DNA of 64,000 nucleotides from Oceanobacillus saliphilus (GCF_023522835.1 NZ_JALCZU010000002.1:1-64000), one strand, 5' to 3'. Positions 28,929 through 39,045 are shown, counted from the stretch's first letter. Notes: a model not told the origin generated them from the letters alone. A program made the numbers and translations.

Positions 28929-29086
28929 GAACAAAAGCGCAAGCGCCCGGTTAGGGACGAACGGACTGGACTGAGCCGTAGGAGATAAAGGAAACACGGC
29001 GACTGAAGGGAGCCGATGTTGACTTATCGTACGGAGGTGAGGGAAGTCTCGCTAGTCCCTGGGAGCTGGAGCTGGACGTGGCTGTT
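28929..29086 (-). repeat. Dispersed repeat family I, copy C (short form)
   Basis: About 158 bases, the reverse-complement counterpart of 57248-57438 and 8072-8264, but without the central module of about 40 bases. It begins one base past the yneR stop codon. It keeps ACGATAAGTCAACATCGG, CCGTGTTTCCTTTATCTCCT and the GCGCTTGCGCTTTTGTTC end (on the minus strand). Confidence 0.85.
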
Positions 29087-29137
29087 TCGATAACTAAGTT
29101 ATCCACATCATTAAAATTTTATAGTTTCCTAAGCAAT

Positions 29138-29165
29138 AAAAAGGCGTCTAAGCAGACGCCTTTTT
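29138..29165. terminator. Bidirectional terminator between yneR and yneQ
   Basis: Perfect stem AAAAAGGCGTCT with AGACGCCTTTTT around a four-base loop. T-tracts exist on both strands, and the genes converge here; its right end overlaps the yneQ stop. Confidence 0.92.
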
Positions 29166-29463
29166 ATAATCTAAACCTTTCTATTTGATCCCACTTATTT
29201 TCCTTTTTTAGTATCGACTTCTGAGATTCACCAAATAAATCATAATGTGGATATTTCTCATCGATGTGAATCCATTGTTCCTTTAGGCCATAACCTTTCC
29301 CCCATGCTTTCAGTTTATCCAGATCACTGCAGCCTACCTTTGTAACCGTCTTGCATCCGGGAAATCGGTCATCAAGCCAGTAATGGGTCAAAAAGTCTAT
29401 TTTTCCATCTTCCACGTTTTTCTTCCATGCAAGTAATTCACTTCTCTTCAATCCAAAAGCCAT
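29164..29463 (-). CDS. yneQ: Conserved hypothetical protein YneQ
   Basis: 99 residues, the size of B. subtilis YneQ, starting AFGLKRSELLAWK after a strong GAAGGAG site. It shows conserved FLTHYWLDDRFPGCKTVTKVGC and GLKEQWIHIDEKYPHYDLFG. Family members are small soluble proteins of unknown role. The longer frame upstream overlaps the end of yneP and is not used. Confidence 0.88.
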   Translation of the reverse strand: MAFGLKRSELLAWKKNVEDGKIDFLTHYWLDDRFPGCKTVTKVGCSDLDKLKAWGKGYGLKEQWIHIDEKYPHYDLFGESQKSILKKENKWDQIERFRL

Positions 29464-29465
29464 AG

Positions 29466-29888
29466 CTATTCTCCTTCGATCTGTCTGAGATAAGCATGAT
29501 GCCATTCAGGAAATGATTTTCTTAAAGATATTGGTCGAAAAGAATCTTTTTTGACGACTGTATGCTTTGTAGATCCACTTACAGCGATTTCTCCTTCAGC
29601 ATCCAGTATATGGTAGCCATATACTGTTCGAATACCATCATATGATTCTAGCCATGTTTCTACGTACGCTTCATCACCATACCGAACCGGTTTCTTATAA
29701 GTGAGCTGTGCATCCAGAACAGGAGACACAACATTATGTTTTTCCATCTCTGCATAGCTAAAACCTAGTTCTTCAATATATTTAGTTCTTCCAATCTCAA
29801 ACCAAACTAAATAGTTAGCATGATAGACAACTCCCATTTGATCTGTTTCCTGATATCTGACTTCAATTGGTGTTCTCAATTTCAGCAA
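29466..29888 (-). CDS. yneP: Acyl-CoA thioesterase, 4HBT family
   Basis: 140-residue hot-dog fold thioesterase of the YbgC/4-hydroxybenzoyl-CoA thioesterase type. The diagnostic VRYQETDQMGVVYHANYLVWFEIGR (about 10-34) contains the catalytic aspartate. Substrate is unknown. It is followed two bases later by yneQ, as in B. subtilis. Confidence 0.9.
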   Translation of the reverse strand: MLKLRTPIEVRYQETDQMGVVYHANYLVWFEIGRTKYIEELGFSYAEMEKHNVVSPVLDAQLTYKKPVRYGDEAYVETWLESYDGIRTVYGYHILDAEGEIAVSGSTKHTVVKKDSFRPISLRKSFPEWHHAYLRQIEGE

Positions 29889-30107
29889 TGGTACTTCCCC
29901 CTATTTTCTGTACTTTTTTTATCGTAACATAAAATGAATAAATAATAGCTAAATTAGCTTCAGTAGAGCTAATCGAAAACTTGGCTACCAGCAAGCCGTT
30001 TGATAAGAGCGATTGCAATCGATTTATTTGGGTTAATTTTTAACTATTTCAATTAGATCGGGTCTCCGTCTCAGTCGCCATGTCGATTTTCCTATCTGCA
30101 AATAAAA

Positions 30108-30138
30108 TACCCCAAATCAGCACAATGATTTGAGGTTT
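30108..30138 (-). terminator. Terminator of tlp
   Basis: Minus-strand hairpin CCTCAAATCA/TGATTTGGGG followed by TATTTTATT, just past the tlp stop. Confidence 0.8.
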
Positions 30139-30144
30139 CTATGA

Positions 30145-30378
30145 TTAATCATTTTGGTTATGATGATATTCATCTTTAATTTCTTCTCGAAACCCTTCAA
30201 TCGCTTCTTCTCTTCGCTTGTTTTTGGCAGCAATCTGCTCTTTTTCCTGACCACTTGAGAATTGCATTGTTTCATGGGCTTTTTCAATATTTTGAATGGT
30301 GTCTTGTACCATATCCTGCAGTTTTTCTACATTGTCACTACGATCATCAGGTTTTGGCTGATAGTTTTTATCAGGCAT
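30145..30378 (-). CDS. tlp: Small acid-soluble spore protein Tlp
   Basis: 77-residue thioredoxin-like spore protein Tlp. It begins MPDKNYQPKPDDRSDNVEK and is rich in charged residues and Gln/Glu, as in Bacillus orthologues. It is made late in the forespore. The start follows AAAGGAG. The sspN gene that precedes tlp in B. subtilis is not present. Confidence 0.92.
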   Translation of the reverse strand: MPDKNYQPKPDDRSDNVEKLQDMVQDTIQNIEKAHETMQFSSGQEKEQIAAKNKRREEAIEGFREEIKDEYHHNQND

Positions 30379-30440
30379 ATTATAACTCCTTTCTATCATG
30401 GAATATGCTTATTTTTGCTTTAAATTTAATTCCTATACAA

Positions 30441-30481
30441 AGAAACGGCTACCTCCAATATAATGGAAGGCAGCCATTTCT
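30441..30481 (-). terminator. Terminator of the fbpB-like gene
   Basis: AGAAATGGCTGCC and GGTAGCCGTTTCT (minus strand, one mismatch) form a stem around TTCCATTATATTGGA, immediately after the small gene. Confidence 0.75.
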
Positions 30482-30483
30482 AA

Positions 30484-30630
30484 TTAATTCTCATTCGTTT
30501 TCTTTATCGTCTTTTGCATTCGCATATCCATATTATTTTCAATTTTCTCCATCAGTATGCGATCCTGCAAAATTTGTTTTCTGTTTTCGGCAACCAATTC
30601 ATCAAAACTCATTTTCTTCTTTAGAGACAT
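30484..30630 (-). CDS. FbpB-family small basic protein
   Basis: A 48-codon gene with a good AAGGGTG site. The product begins MSLKKKMSFDELVAENRKQ and continues with lysine/glutamate-rich helix, matching the FbpB (Fur-regulated basic protein) family pattern KLSFEELV-ENKQ. In B. subtilis FbpB modulates the small RNA FsrA in iron sparing; many paralogues have unknown roles. No convincing Fur box was identified upstream. It lies between tlp and yneN. Confidence 0.75.
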   Translation of the reverse strand: MSLKKKMSFDELVAENRKQILQDRILMEKIENNMDMRMQKTIKKTNEN

Positions 30631-30691
30631 GACAATTCACCCTTTTTAAAAAGAGTATTGCCAAAAACTTTAAATTTTATAATAGATTGAA

Positions 30692-31288
30692 TTAATTTAA
30701 TCCGTTTACCATTTCTTCCATAAACTCATATTCCATTGGACCAATCCATCTTGGCTGTTGAACAATTCCATCTGTACCAATAAAATAGGAAGTTGGTGCC
30801 GCATATATTTTATATTGATCCGATACATTCGAGTCCCGATCTAATGGAACGGTGTAGGTAAATGAAAACTCATCAATAAAATCATGTATATCCTGTTCGC
30901 TTTTTTCCATTTCAGTCAAATTTACTGCAACTATCTCAACATCATCACCATATTCATCATAAAACTTCTGCATTTCAGGCATTTCCTCTCTGCATGGTGG
31001 ACACCATGTATACCAGAAGTTGAGGATTACTTTTTTACCTTGTAAATCAGAAAGCCTAATCAGACTTCCATCAAGCGTTTCCAGTTCAAAATCAGGAGCT
31101 ACCTCTCCCGGCTCTATACCTACACTCTCCGGAGAAGCAATTGCACCACCTTGTGCATTCGGGTCACCAGTAACATTATATATATTAGGCTCTGTTGATT
31201 TATTCTCATACTGATTTTCAATAAAATTTCCGATTACAATTCCAACTAAAACTAATAATATTGTTAATCCAAACATCTTTTTAAACAA
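30692..31288 (-). CDS. yneN: Membrane-anchored thioredoxin-like protein (TlpA/ResA type)
   Basis: About 198 residues: an N-terminal hydrophobic anchor (MFGLTILLVLVGIVIGNFI) and an extracellular thioredoxin fold with the active site NFWYTWCPPCREEMPEM (CxxC at about 105-108). Such proteins reduce apocytochromes or other exported disulfides. The TTG at 31288 is preferred because GGGGACA lies seven bases upstream; an ATG at 31303 is the alternative, and the longer frame to 31471 is unlikely. Position next to citB matches B. subtilis yneN. Confidence 0.88.
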   Translation of the reverse strand: MFKKMFGLTILLVLVGIVIGNFIENQYENKSTEPNIYNVTGDPNAQGGAIASPESVGIEPGEVAPDFELETLDGSLIRLSDLQGKKVILNFWYTWCPPCREEMPEMQKFYDEYGDDVEIVAVNLTEMEKSEQDIHDFIDEFSFTYTVPLDRDSNVSDQYKIYAAPTSYFIGTDGIVQQPRWIGPMEYEFMEEMVNGLN

Positions 31289-31472
31289 TATCTTGTCCCC
31301 CATTAAAGAACATTTATTTGAAAGAATTCTCCTATTAATCGTATGTATTAATGAGGAATTTGTAAAGAGAAAAAGCTTATTGTTACTAAAATTGTCATTT
31401 GTTATTTGTCCCCTAAGTAAACATCCTACATAATAACGGTCAGAAAAATTTTTTATTACATATATCCACAAA

Positions 31473-31507
31473 AATAATACTCCGGCAAAGCTGCACGGAG
31501 TATTATT
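31473..31507 (-). terminator. Terminator of acnA
   Basis: Perfect 12-base stem AATAATACTCCG with CGGAGTATTATT just past the aconitase stop, followed by TTTTG on the minus strand. Confidence 0.88.
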
Positions 31508-31518
31508 ACAAGTTTTAT

Positions 31519-34230
31519 TTATGCTTTTAATTTTTCACGGAGTACCATTCTTAATATACCACCATGGCGATAATAATCAATTTCAACTTCACTCTCGAAG
31601 CGTGCCACAGCGTTAAATTCGGTTACTTTTCCATTTTCATCTGTCGCAGTAACTTTGACAATGTCTTGTGGAGATACAGTTTCATCAATTTCCACATTGA
31701 AAGTTTCCTTACCAGTTAAGCCAAGTTTTTTAGCACTTTGTCCTTTTTCAAATTGTAATGGAAGAACACCCATCATGACGAGATTTGAACGATGGATCCG
31801 CTCAAAACTTTCAGCAATAACTGTTTTGATTCCTAATAGGTTCGTACCTTTGGCTGCCCAGTCACGGGAAGATCCCATTCCATAATCTTTTCCACCCATA
31901 ACAACAAGGCCAGTACCATTTTCCTGGTATTTCATTGCTGCATCATAGATAGGCATAATTTCACCAGTAGGCCAGTAAGTAGTGTAACCACCTTCTGTGC
32001 CTGGTGCAAGCTGGTTGCGGATACGGATATTCGCAAACGTACCACGCATCATTATTTCATGGTTACCACGGCGGGAACCATAGGAGTTAAAGTTCCTTGG
32101 AGAAACTCCTTTTTCCTGTAGGAACTTACCTGCCGGCATATCTTTCGCGATGGCTCCTGCTGGTGAAATATGATCTGTTGTAACGGAATCTCCAAATAAT
32201 CCAATTGCACGCAAGTTGTTTAATGGTTCAACTTTTCCTGCTTCTGTTTCCAAACCTTCGAAAAATGGAGGATTTTGAATATATGTTGATTCGCTATCCC
32301 ACTCAAATATAGGTTCATCTGTTGTATCAATAGCATTCCATTTTTCATTTGAGTCAAATACATTTTCATATTCTTTACGGAAGATTTCCGGAGTAACTAC
32401 ACTCTGAACCTCGTGTTTGATTTCTTCCATTGTTGGCCAAATATCATTCATGTAAACTTCATTACCATCTGCATCAGTCCCAAGTGGCTCTTTTGTCAAA
32501 TCAATATCCACCGTACCTGCCAATGCATATGCTACAACGAGTGGAGGTGATGCCAAATAGTTAGCTTTCACTAATGGGTGAATACGGCCTTCGAAGTTAC
32601 GGTTTCCTGATAAAACAGATGAAGCAATTAGATCACTGTCCACAATCGCTTTTTCGATTTCTTCACGTAGTGGACCAGAGTTACCAATACATGTTGTACA
32701 ACCATAACCAACAAGATTGAATCCTAATTGATCAAGATACGTCTGTAACCCTGCATCTTCCAGATATCGGGTAACAACTTTGGAACCTGGCGCCAATGAA
32801 GTCTTAACATAATCAGGTACCTTCAGACCTTTTTCTACAGCCTTTTTAGCTACTAAGCCCGCTCCTAGCATAACATATGGGTTGGATGTATTCGTGCAGG
32901 ATGTAATGGCTGCAATGGCGAGTGCACCGGTTTTCATTGTTGATGTATTGCCCTCAGGATGCTGAATGATTACTTGTTTATCAAATTCAGATTTTTTCAT
33001 TCCAAAACCTTGATTTCCTTCAGGAGCTGTAATTGCTTTATTAAATTCTTTTTTCATATTTGATAAAGCAATTAGATCCTGTGGACGTTTTGGTCCGGAA
33101 AGATTTGGTTCCAATTGGGAAAGATCGATTTCGATTACTTTCGTATAGTCAGGATCCTTTTGATCTGGTGAATACCATAAATCATTTTCTTTACAATACG
33201 TTTCCACTAAGTTGATTTGCTCTTCACTACGACCAGTCAGACGAAGATAGCTTAATGATTCTTCATCTACAGGGAAGAATCCGCAAGTAGCTCCATATTC
33301 AGGGGCCATATTGGATATAGTAGCACGATCTGCCAGTGGCATATCTTTGAGTCCAGGACCAAAATACTCTACAAATTTTCCAACAACGTTTTGTTCACGA
33401 AGTACTTGTGTTACTTTCAGTGCTAAGTCAGTAGCTGTTGTTCCATTTGGAAATTTCCCAGTAAACTTCACTCCAATAACTTCCGGTGCAGGGAAATAGG
33501 ATGGTTGTCCAAGCATTCCAGCTTCTGCTTCGATACCACCGACACCCCATCCAAGAACGCCTAAACCATTAATCATTGTTGTATGGGAATCAGTACCTAC
33601 CAATGTATCTGGAAATGCATCATACTCGCCAGATTCATTCTCAACTCCATGAACAACATTTGCTATATACTCCAGGTTTACCTGGTGGACAATTCCAGTT
33701 GCAGGTGGAACAGCGCGATAATTATCAAACGCTTTTTGGGCCCAGTTTAAAAATTCATAACGCTCGCCATTACGTTCGAATTCCAAGTCCATATTCGCTT
33801 TAAGTGCATTTGCTGTACCATATTGATCTACCTGTACGGAATGGTCAATGACAAGATCAACTGGCACTACAGGATTAATTCTGTTCGGTTCTCCACCTAG
33901 ATCAACCATTGCTTTTCTTAACGATGCAAGGTCAACTACAGCTGGTACACCCGTGAAATCCTGTAAAATTACTCTGGAAGGTTTAAACGGAACATCTAAA
34001 GCTCTTCCTTTATTTGTGCCCCATTTTGCCAATGCTTCTACATGTTCATCTTTAATTTGACGACCATCATGCTGACGCAAAAGAGATTCCAGAAGAACAC
34101 GGATTGAAAATGGCAATCGCCCTACTTTACCGACACCAGCTTCTTCAAGGCTTTTTAAACGGTAATAGTTGTATGTATTGCCGTTTAAATTAAACTGTTT
34201 CTTTGAATTGTACACGTTGCTGTCACTCAT
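31519..34230 (-). CDS. acnA: Aconitate hydratase
   Basis: 903-residue aconitase of the TCA cycle (citB in B. subtilis), interconverting citrate and isocitrate; family members also bind RNA. The three cluster-ligating cysteines are in [12 protein letters not shown] (about 440-451) and [13 protein letters not shown] (about 509-521). [23 protein letters not shown] and [13 protein letters not shown] are active-site segments, and the swivel domain contains [13 protein letters not shown]. It is monocistronic with its own terminator. No CcpC dyad was confidently recognised upstream. Confidence 0.96.
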   Translation of the reverse strand: MSDSNVYNSKKQFNLNGNTYNYYRLKSLEEAGVGKVGRLPFSIRVLLESLLRQHDGRQIKDEHVEALAKWGTNKGRALDVPFKPSRVILQDFTGVPAVVDLASLRKAMVDLGGEPNRINPVVPVDLVIDHSVQVDQYGTANALKANMDLEFERNGERYEFLNWAQKAFDNYRAVPPATGIVHQVNLEYIANVVHGVENESGEYDAFPDTLVGTDSHTTMINGLGVLGWGVGGIEAEAGMLGQPSYFPAPEVIGVKFTGKFPNGTTATDLALKVTQVLREQNVVGKFVEYFGPGLKDMPLADRATISNMAPEYGATCGFFPVDEESLSYLRLTGRSEEQINLVETYCKENDLWYSPDQKDPDYTKVIEIDLSQLEPNLSGPKRPQDLIALSNMKKEFNKAITAPEGNQGFGMKKSEFDKQVIIQHPEGNTSTMKTGALAIAAITSCTNTSNPYVMLGAGLVAKKAVEKGLKVPDYVKTSLAPGSKVVTRYLEDAGLQTYLDQLGFNLVGYGCTTCIGNSGPLREEIEKAIVDSDLIASSVLSGNRNFEGRIHPLVKANYLASPPLVVAYALAGTVDIDLTKEPLGTDADGNEVYMNDIWPTMEEIKHEVQSVVTPEIFRKEYENVFDSNEKWNAIDTTDEPIFEWDSESTYIQNPPFFEGLETEAGKVEPLNNLRAIGLFGDSVTTDHISPAGAIAKDMPAGKFLQEKGVSPRNFNSYGSRRGNHEIMMRGTFANIRIRNQLAPGTEGGYTTYWPTGEIMPIYDAAMKYQENGTGLVVMGGKDYGMGSSRDWAAKGTNLLGIKTVIAESFERIHRSNLVMMGVLPLQFEKGQSAKKLGLTGKETFNVEIDETVSPQDIVKVTATDENGKVTEFNAVARFESEVEIDYYRHGGILRMVLREKLKA

Positions 34231-34485
34231 ATTGTTACCCCTTTCATTTGCTTCTTACTGTCAAATGCCTACTCCATGTGAGGCGACATTTCGACATAGT
34301 TTTCCCGTTTCACAAAACTCTCTCATTACAACAATAATTAATCTAAACCTCAATTCTAATAATATAGGATTCTATGAGATAAAACAAATGATTGGCGAGT
34401 ATTAGCCCTATATAAAAAACTTATGTAAAATGATAACTTTTACTTATATGAAAACAAAAAGCTCTTAAAAACAAGTTATCAATAG

Positions 34486-35604
34486 TTATTTTGAATCCGA
34501 TTTACGAAACACGAGTTGAAATGTACTTCCCCTGTCTTTATTTGTTTTAATAACCATGTGAGCTTCATGCGTTTCTAGAATTTGTTTTGTAATTAAAAGA
34601 CCAAGCCCTGTACCGTTTGCCTTCGTCGTGAAAAATGGCTCAAATAATTTGTTGCGAATCTCGTCCGGTATACCAGCGCCTTCATCACTAATACAAACTT
34701 CCACTTTATCCGGAAAATCTTCTGCAGAAAGTGTGATTTTACCAGCTTCATCCATTGCTTCAATCGCATTCTTAACTAAATTAATCAAAACTTGCTTAAT
34801 CTGTGAACGGTCACAGACAATTTCTCCTTGAATCGGTTTTTTAATGACAAGTTCAATATTTTTTAATTTTGCCTGTGGTTCCAACAGTACAACTACATCA
34901 TCAATCATACGCTCGATACTATTGGTATTTTTGACTTCGGTTAATGGTTTGGATATAAATAACAGTTCTGATGTTATGGATTCTATCTTATCAATTTCAT
35001 CAATCATGATATTAAAATACTCTTCCTTATGACTTCCCCCAGCCTGAAGTAACTGTAGAAAGCCCTTTAGTGAGGTTAGTGGGTTACGAATTTCATGCGC
35101 TATGCCTGCAGCCAATTGGCCGGCAATATTCATCTTTTCCGAACGTATCATCATCTCCTCTGTTTCCTTCTTATAAGTTGCGTCACTTAGATAAACAAGT
35201 ACATAACGGTTACCACTTTCATTGTCAACGTATTTGTCAATCGTGCACTCCAGTACTTTTACCTTTCCATCGTTATTGAGAACATTTAAATGTAAATTTT
35301 TACCATTCTTCATATTTTCCATTACTTCTTTTCTTACATAGTTAACGTCCTTCTCAAATGCTTTTTCATACCAGTATGTTCCGATTAGATCCGATGCCTT
35401 ATAACCTAGTACCTTCTCGATGGATGAAGTTACATATAACAAAAGTCCTTCTTCATTCGCCAAGACAAATACGCCATCAGTATTCCTTTCAATCCATTTA
35501 AGAAATTCAAGGGGGAGTTCCGCAAAACTCTCAATATGAAGCAGCTGACTATCAGATTTCTTATCGAATTTTGGAGATTTCTCATCACTATTGTTTATTT
35601 CCAT
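34486..35604 (-). CDS. PAS-domain sensor histidine kinase (sporulation-kinase-like)
   Basis: 372 residues without membrane segments. A PAS domain (about 30-145: IERNTDGVFVLANEEGLLLYV, KVLGYKASDLIGTYWYE) is followed by the HisKA helix with phosphorylated histidine in GIAHEIRNPLTSLKGFLQLL (about His170), then the ATP domain with N-box NLVKNAIEAM and G-boxes DEGAGIP and GTGLGL. The architecture fits KinA/KinE-like kinases that feed Spo0F, but the partner is inferred. It occupies the place between citB and yneK where B. subtilis has sspO, sspP and cotM. Confidence 0.88.
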   Translation of the reverse strand: MEINNSDEKSPKFDKKSDSQLLHIESFAELPLEFLKWIERNTDGVFVLANEEGLLLYVTSSIEKVLGYKASDLIGTYWYEKAFEKDVNYVRKEVMENMKNGKNLHLNVLNNDGKVKVLECTIDKYVDNESGNRYVLVYLSDATYKKETEEMMIRSEKMNIAGQLAAGIAHEIRNPLTSLKGFLQLLQAGGSHKEEYFNIMIDEIDKIESITSELLFISKPLTEVKNTNSIERMIDDVVVLLEPQAKLKNIELVIKKPIQGEIVCDRSQIKQVLINLVKNAIEAMDEAGKITLSAEDFPDKVEVCISDEGAGIPDEIRNKLFEPFFTTKANGTGLGLLITKQILETHEAHMVIKTNKDRGSTFQLVFRKSDSK

Positions 35605-35828
35605 AGCTTGTTCCCCTCCTAAAGTCTATTTTCTATATAATATGTAGGTAACGAAAAAAATATGATACTTGTTTATGCGCTTCTTTGACATTATAATAAA
35701 AGGATAGGTAATAATTAATAATCACTAGTAATCTTACTATAAAACTCTGAAAAAATACATTCATTATTAAAATATTAAGCAATTTTCATAAAAATTTTTT
35801 TAATTACAAATTAGAATTAGGTGAAAAA

Positions 35829-36293
35829 ATGTCAGTATTGATCGTATTGTGGGGATTTTTTCTAATTAGTCTGATGGCAATCGGTGGTTACTTCATGTTT
35901 CGTAAGTTTTTGAAAAAATTGCCAAAAGATGACGGTAAATCCGTTATGGACTGGGAAGAATACTATATGGAAAAGAGCAGACATCTATGGAAGGATGAAG
36001 AAAAAGAACTATTGGAAGAATTAGTATCTCCAGTACCCGAACTGTTCAGGGATGTAGCAAGACACAGAATAGCCAGTAAAATTGGTGAAATTGCTTTAAA
36101 AAAAGAAATGGATCAGATTACTCAGTCTACCTTAATTGAAGGATATATTCTGGCCACACCAAAAAGGGATCATAAATTCCTAATAAAAAAGTTAAACCAA
36201 AAAGAAATAGACATCACGCCTTATAAACATCTATTTGACTTATCTAGAGCGGACTATACTGAAAACTGGGAAACTAAATATAGGCAAAAATAA
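35829..36293 (+). CDS. yneK: DUF2621-family protein YneK
   Basis: 154 residues with one N-terminal membrane segment (about 4-24) and a charged cytosolic region beginning KKLPKDDGKSVMDWEEYYMEKS. It matches the YneK/DUF2621 family in size and pattern and in its position convergent with ccdC. Function unknown. Confidence 0.85.
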   Translation: MSVLIVLWGFFLISLMAIGGYFMFRKFLKKLPKDDGKSVMDWEEYYMEKSRHLWKDEEKELLEELVSPVPELFRDVARHRIASKIGEIALKKEMDQITQSTLIEGYILATPKRDHKFLIKKLNQKEIDITPYKHLFDLSRADYTENWETKYRQK

Positions 36294-36323
36294 TGCGCTT
36301 AACCTATGTTAAGCGCATTTTTT
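36292..36323. terminator. Shared terminator between yneK and ccdC
   Basis: Stem TGCGCTTAAC (36294-36303) with GTTAAGCGCA (36308-36317) and a T-tract on the plus side. It overlaps the ends of both convergent genes: the ccdC stop codon lies inside the stem. Confidence 0.85.
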
Positions 36324-36778
36324 AATTGAAGGAATTGATAGAGCATCGCTATCCTCCAGGTGATAATCATGCCGAATGCAAGCATAAAGAACATCCCACT
36401 CGTTTCCCCAAACGATATGTAACTGCCTATAACTAACTTAATGATGATTCTTGCTAGTAAAAGGCCAAACAGTATGTATGGAAAAGCCCTTGAAGGAATC
36501 ATAAAAATATCATTACCGCGAATTTCAAATCTGGATGCTTTGATAAGAAATATAGAGAAAATCATTCCAAGCAGAAATGCCTCCATCATTTGTATCCAGG
36601 AAATATGGAATACAGGAAATAGAAACATCAGCGCACCAGTACTCATAAAAAGAGGTGGCAAAATTATTTTTTTTACTGTAGCTGGTTTTTTTGACGCCCT
36701 TATACGGACAACAATCATTACTGCCGCCATAAATGCAGCAACAGCTGTACTTGCCACTAACCAAAACATAGGAATCAC
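36299..36778 (-). CDS. ccdC: Cytochrome c biogenesis protein CcdC
   Basis: 159-residue protein with about five hydrophobic segments, beginning MIPMFWLVASTAVAAFMAAVMIVVRIRASKKP. It matches CcdC (YneJ) of Bacillus, encoded next to ccdA and the response-regulator gene. Its exact role is unclear; ccdA rather than ccdC is essential for cytochrome c in B. subtilis. Its last codons lie in the shared terminator stem. Confidence 0.88.
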   Translation of the reverse strand: MIPMFWLVASTAVAAFMAAVMIVVRIRASKKPATVKKIILPPLFMSTGALMFLFPVFHISWIQMMEAFLLGMIFSIFLIKASRFEIRGNDIFMIPSRAFPYILFGLLLARIIIKLVIGSYISFGETSGMFFMLAFGMIITWRIAMLYQFLQLKNALNIG

Positions 36779-36806
36779 TCTCTCATAAACATCTATCTTT
36801 AATCTG

Positions 36807-37178
36807 TTAATCGATAAGCTTTGTCAGAACATTGTTAACGGTTTCCATTACACGATTCTCATCGAAGGGCTTCACAATAAAATCCTGTGCTCCTGCTTCG
36901 ATAGCTTCCACGACAACCTTTTGCTGCCCCATAGCCGAACATACGATAATTTTTGAATCAGGATCTATTAACTTGATTTCCTTGATAGCATCGATACCGT
37001 TCATCACTGGCATTGTAATATCCATTGTCACCAAATCAGGCTGATGCTGTTTATATAACGCGATAGCATCTTTACCATTTTCGGCCTCTCCTACTATAGC
37101 ATGCTGGTTTTTTTCCAGAATTACAGTAAGGTTATTTCTCATAAATTTAGCATCGTCGACAATAAGAATTTTCGCCAA
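36807..37178 (-). CDS. ccdB: Single-domain response regulator CcdB/YneI
   Basis: 123-residue receiver domain without an output domain. It has the acidic pair in ILIVDDAKFMRNNL, phosphoacceptor aspartate in LVTMDITMPVMNGID (about Asp55), the switch residue in IIVCSAMGQ and lysine in FIVKPFDENR. The TTG at 37178, eight bases after AGGTGG, is preferred over a GTG four codons upstream, and gives the usual MAKILIVDD start. It lies between ccdA and ccdC. The kinase partner is unknown. Confidence 0.9.
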   Translation of the reverse strand: MAKILIVDDAKFMRNNLTVILEKNQHAIVGEAENGKDAIALYKQHQPDLVTMDITMPVMNGIDAIKEIKLIDPDSKIIVCSAMGQQKVVVEAIEAGAQDFIVKPFDENRVMETVNNVLTKLID

Positions 37179-37247
37179 GCTAGATCCCACCTATAATAAT
37201 ATTTTTCTTTTATTGAATTGCTTATGATAATTTATTACGTTACACCA

Positions 37248-37952
37248 TTAAAATCCGTAGAATCCAAACCACCCTGCCAGAAATGCAGTAAGTTTTGTCA
37301 TCCAGTCAAAGAACAGCGCGATCCCCATAAATATCATGACCCATCCGCCAATTTTAACGATTCGAGCACTATGTTTCTTGATCCACGTTAGCTTCCCGAT
37401 AAATAGGGATAAGAGCAGGAATGGAATCGAGAAACCTAAAATATAACTGATCATCATAACCATGCCGATATCTGGATTGGTAGCTGCCAAAGAAAGGACT
37501 ATTGCTAAAATCGGTCCTGTACATGGTGTCCATCCCAAGGAAAAAGCCATCCCGATAATAAAGGAGCCAAAAAATCCTGCTGGTCGGTTTTTGAAATGTA
37601 TTTTTCTGTCTTTCATCAGAAATTCAAAATTTAAGACACCGACTATAACAAGGCCAAAGAATATAATTAAAATTGCCCCGATCTGTCTGATTAAATCCTG
37701 GTAAGTCATCAGAAATTCTGAAATATAGGTAGTAGTAAACCCTATCATGATAAAGATACTGGAGAAACCGATTAGAAAACTGATGGTATGTATTATTGCT
37801 TTTTTGTTGACCTTTTTGTTATCATCTTTTATTTCACTTACGCTCATGCCAGTTATATAAGATAAAAACACTGGATATAGTGGCAATACACAAGGGGAAA
37901 TAAACGATAAGAATCCAGCCCCAAATGCGAGAAAAATATTTATTTCTGACAT
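37248..37952 (-). CDS. ccdA: Cytochrome c biogenesis protein CcdA
   Basis: 234-residue six-helix thiol-disulfide conduit (DsbD transmembrane type). The reactive cysteines are in FISPCVLPLYPVFLSYITG (about Cys21) and MAFSLGWTPCTGPILA (about Cys144). It passes reducing power across the membrane to apocytochrome c reductases such as ResA-like proteins; yneN nearby could be one acceptor, which is inference. It heads the ccdA-ccdB-ccdC cluster. Confidence 0.93.
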   Translation of the reverse strand: MSEINIFLAFGAGFLSFISPCVLPLYPVFLSYITGMSVSEIKDDNKKVNKKAIIHTISFLIGFSSIFIMIGFTTTYISEFLMTYQDLIRQIGAILIIFFGLVIVGVLNFEFLMKDRKIHFKNRPAGFFGSFIIGMAFSLGWTPCTGPILAIVLSLAATNPDIGMVMMISYILGFSIPFLLLSLFIGKLTWIKKHSARIVKIGGWVMIFMGIALFFDWMTKLTAFLAGWFGFYGF

Positions 37953-38091
37953 ATAAATCCTCCTATCAGTCCTATTCTAACAGATAACAGGATAAAAGAA
38001 ACGAATTGTTTTTGACAAAAAGCTGAATATTATTCTTATGGTAAAATATGCAGAATATTTAATTTCAACTTACTATCTTACCATCCTCAAA

Positions 38092-38126
38092 TAAAAACAC
38101 CTCCAGTTTTAGGACGTAGAGGTGTT
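38092..38126 (-). terminator. Terminator of yneF
   Basis: Minus strand: AACACCTC/GAGGTGTT stem followed by TTTTATT, about 38 bases after the yneF stop. Confidence 0.85.
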
Positions 38127-38164
38127 GTGCAATCATTTATTTATCATTGTAATTAATATAATGA

Positions 38165-38389
38165 CTATTCTTTACCTGATTGATTATTCATTGCACGCAT
38201 CATTTGATTGATCTTCTTCTGGGATGGTTTTTGTCCCATTTGCATCATTAATGTTCGAAGCATTTGCTCATTAATTGGTGGATTCTTTTTCAAGTAGTTC
38301 ATCATATATTTTCTTGCAATAAAAAACCCAAGAGCAACACCAGCGATTAACGCTGCTATAGCAATTAGTACGACCCAAATAGTGCTCAT
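38165..38389 (-). CDS. yneF: UPF0154 membrane protein YneF
   Basis: 74-residue protein with one N-terminal transmembrane segment ([20 protein letters not shown]) and a conserved cytosolic tail containing [31 protein letters not shown], the UPF0154 hallmark. Its function is unknown. It lies downstream of sirA as in B. subtilis. Confidence 0.93.
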   Translation of the reverse strand: MSTIWVVLIAIAALIAGVALGFFIARKYMMNYLKKNPPINEQMLRTLMMQMGQKPSQKKINQMMRAMNNQSGKE

Positions 38390-38435
38390 TTCTAGAACTT
38401 CCTCCTTCGTGTTGTCTCTTTTATAGTATATTAAA

Positions 38436-38894
38436 TTAACGGTAAGAATACAATACTTGTCTTACCTGGGCGCGCGATTTTTGTAAGATGGGGGAAATCC
38501 AGCCATAATTTGGCACATTTTTTCCTTGTACGAATAAATAGGGATGAAATTCGCGAAGCATCGGAAATAAAAGCATAACAGCCTCCTGCAAGTTATTACA
38601 ACTAAAATTCAGTAATCCGTTTTCAACCTGAAGCAGAATGACCTGATCTTTCCTTTTGATATATATCATTTGCCCTACTGAATGGACAGTTATATTTTTT
38701 ACTTTATTTTTATTTAAGAAAGACATTATTTCATGAAATTGAACCTGACGAGTAATGTATAAATATTGGGATTTCAGATCCCTTCTGGCCGGGTCAGCTT
38801 CATATTCTTTCAAAAAACGAAAAAGGATATCACTTTTGTGAAAGTAATTTCTCGCTACTTCTTCTTTTACCCAATAAATAGAGTACTCATCCAT
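38436..38894 (-). CDS. sirA: Sporulation inhibitor of replication SirA
   Basis: About 152 residues resembling SirA (YneE), which binds DnaA during sporulation and blocks new rounds of replication. Conserved features include the N-terminal [25 protein letters not shown] and the C-terminal [12 protein letters not shown]. The start at 38894 follows GAGGAGAG; the open frame six codons longer is less likely. Placement between tkt and yneF supports the call. Confidence 0.85.
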   Translation of the reverse strand: MDEYSIYWVKEEVARNYFHKSDILFRFLKEYEADPARRDLKSQYLYITRQVQFHEIMSFLNKNKVKNITVHSVGQMIYIKRKDQVILLQVENGLLNFSCNNLQEAVMLLFPMLREFHPYLFVQGKNVPNYGWISPILQKSRAQVRQVLYSYR

Positions 38895-39045
38895 TTCTAT
38901 CTCTCCTCTCATACCTTCTATTATAAGGATTGATTCAACAAAAACTTGTCATATTTTAATGCAAATTTTAACTACTTTTGTCGATTGAGAAGAGATATAT
39001 TTATTGACGGCGAGCTTCTAGGGAAATATCATCGTCACCAACATA

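Noticed and set aside
34231-34485. CcpC or CodY boxes upstream of acnA
   Set aside because: The region is AT-rich and several weak dyads can be drawn, but none matches ATAA-N7-TTAT convincingly.
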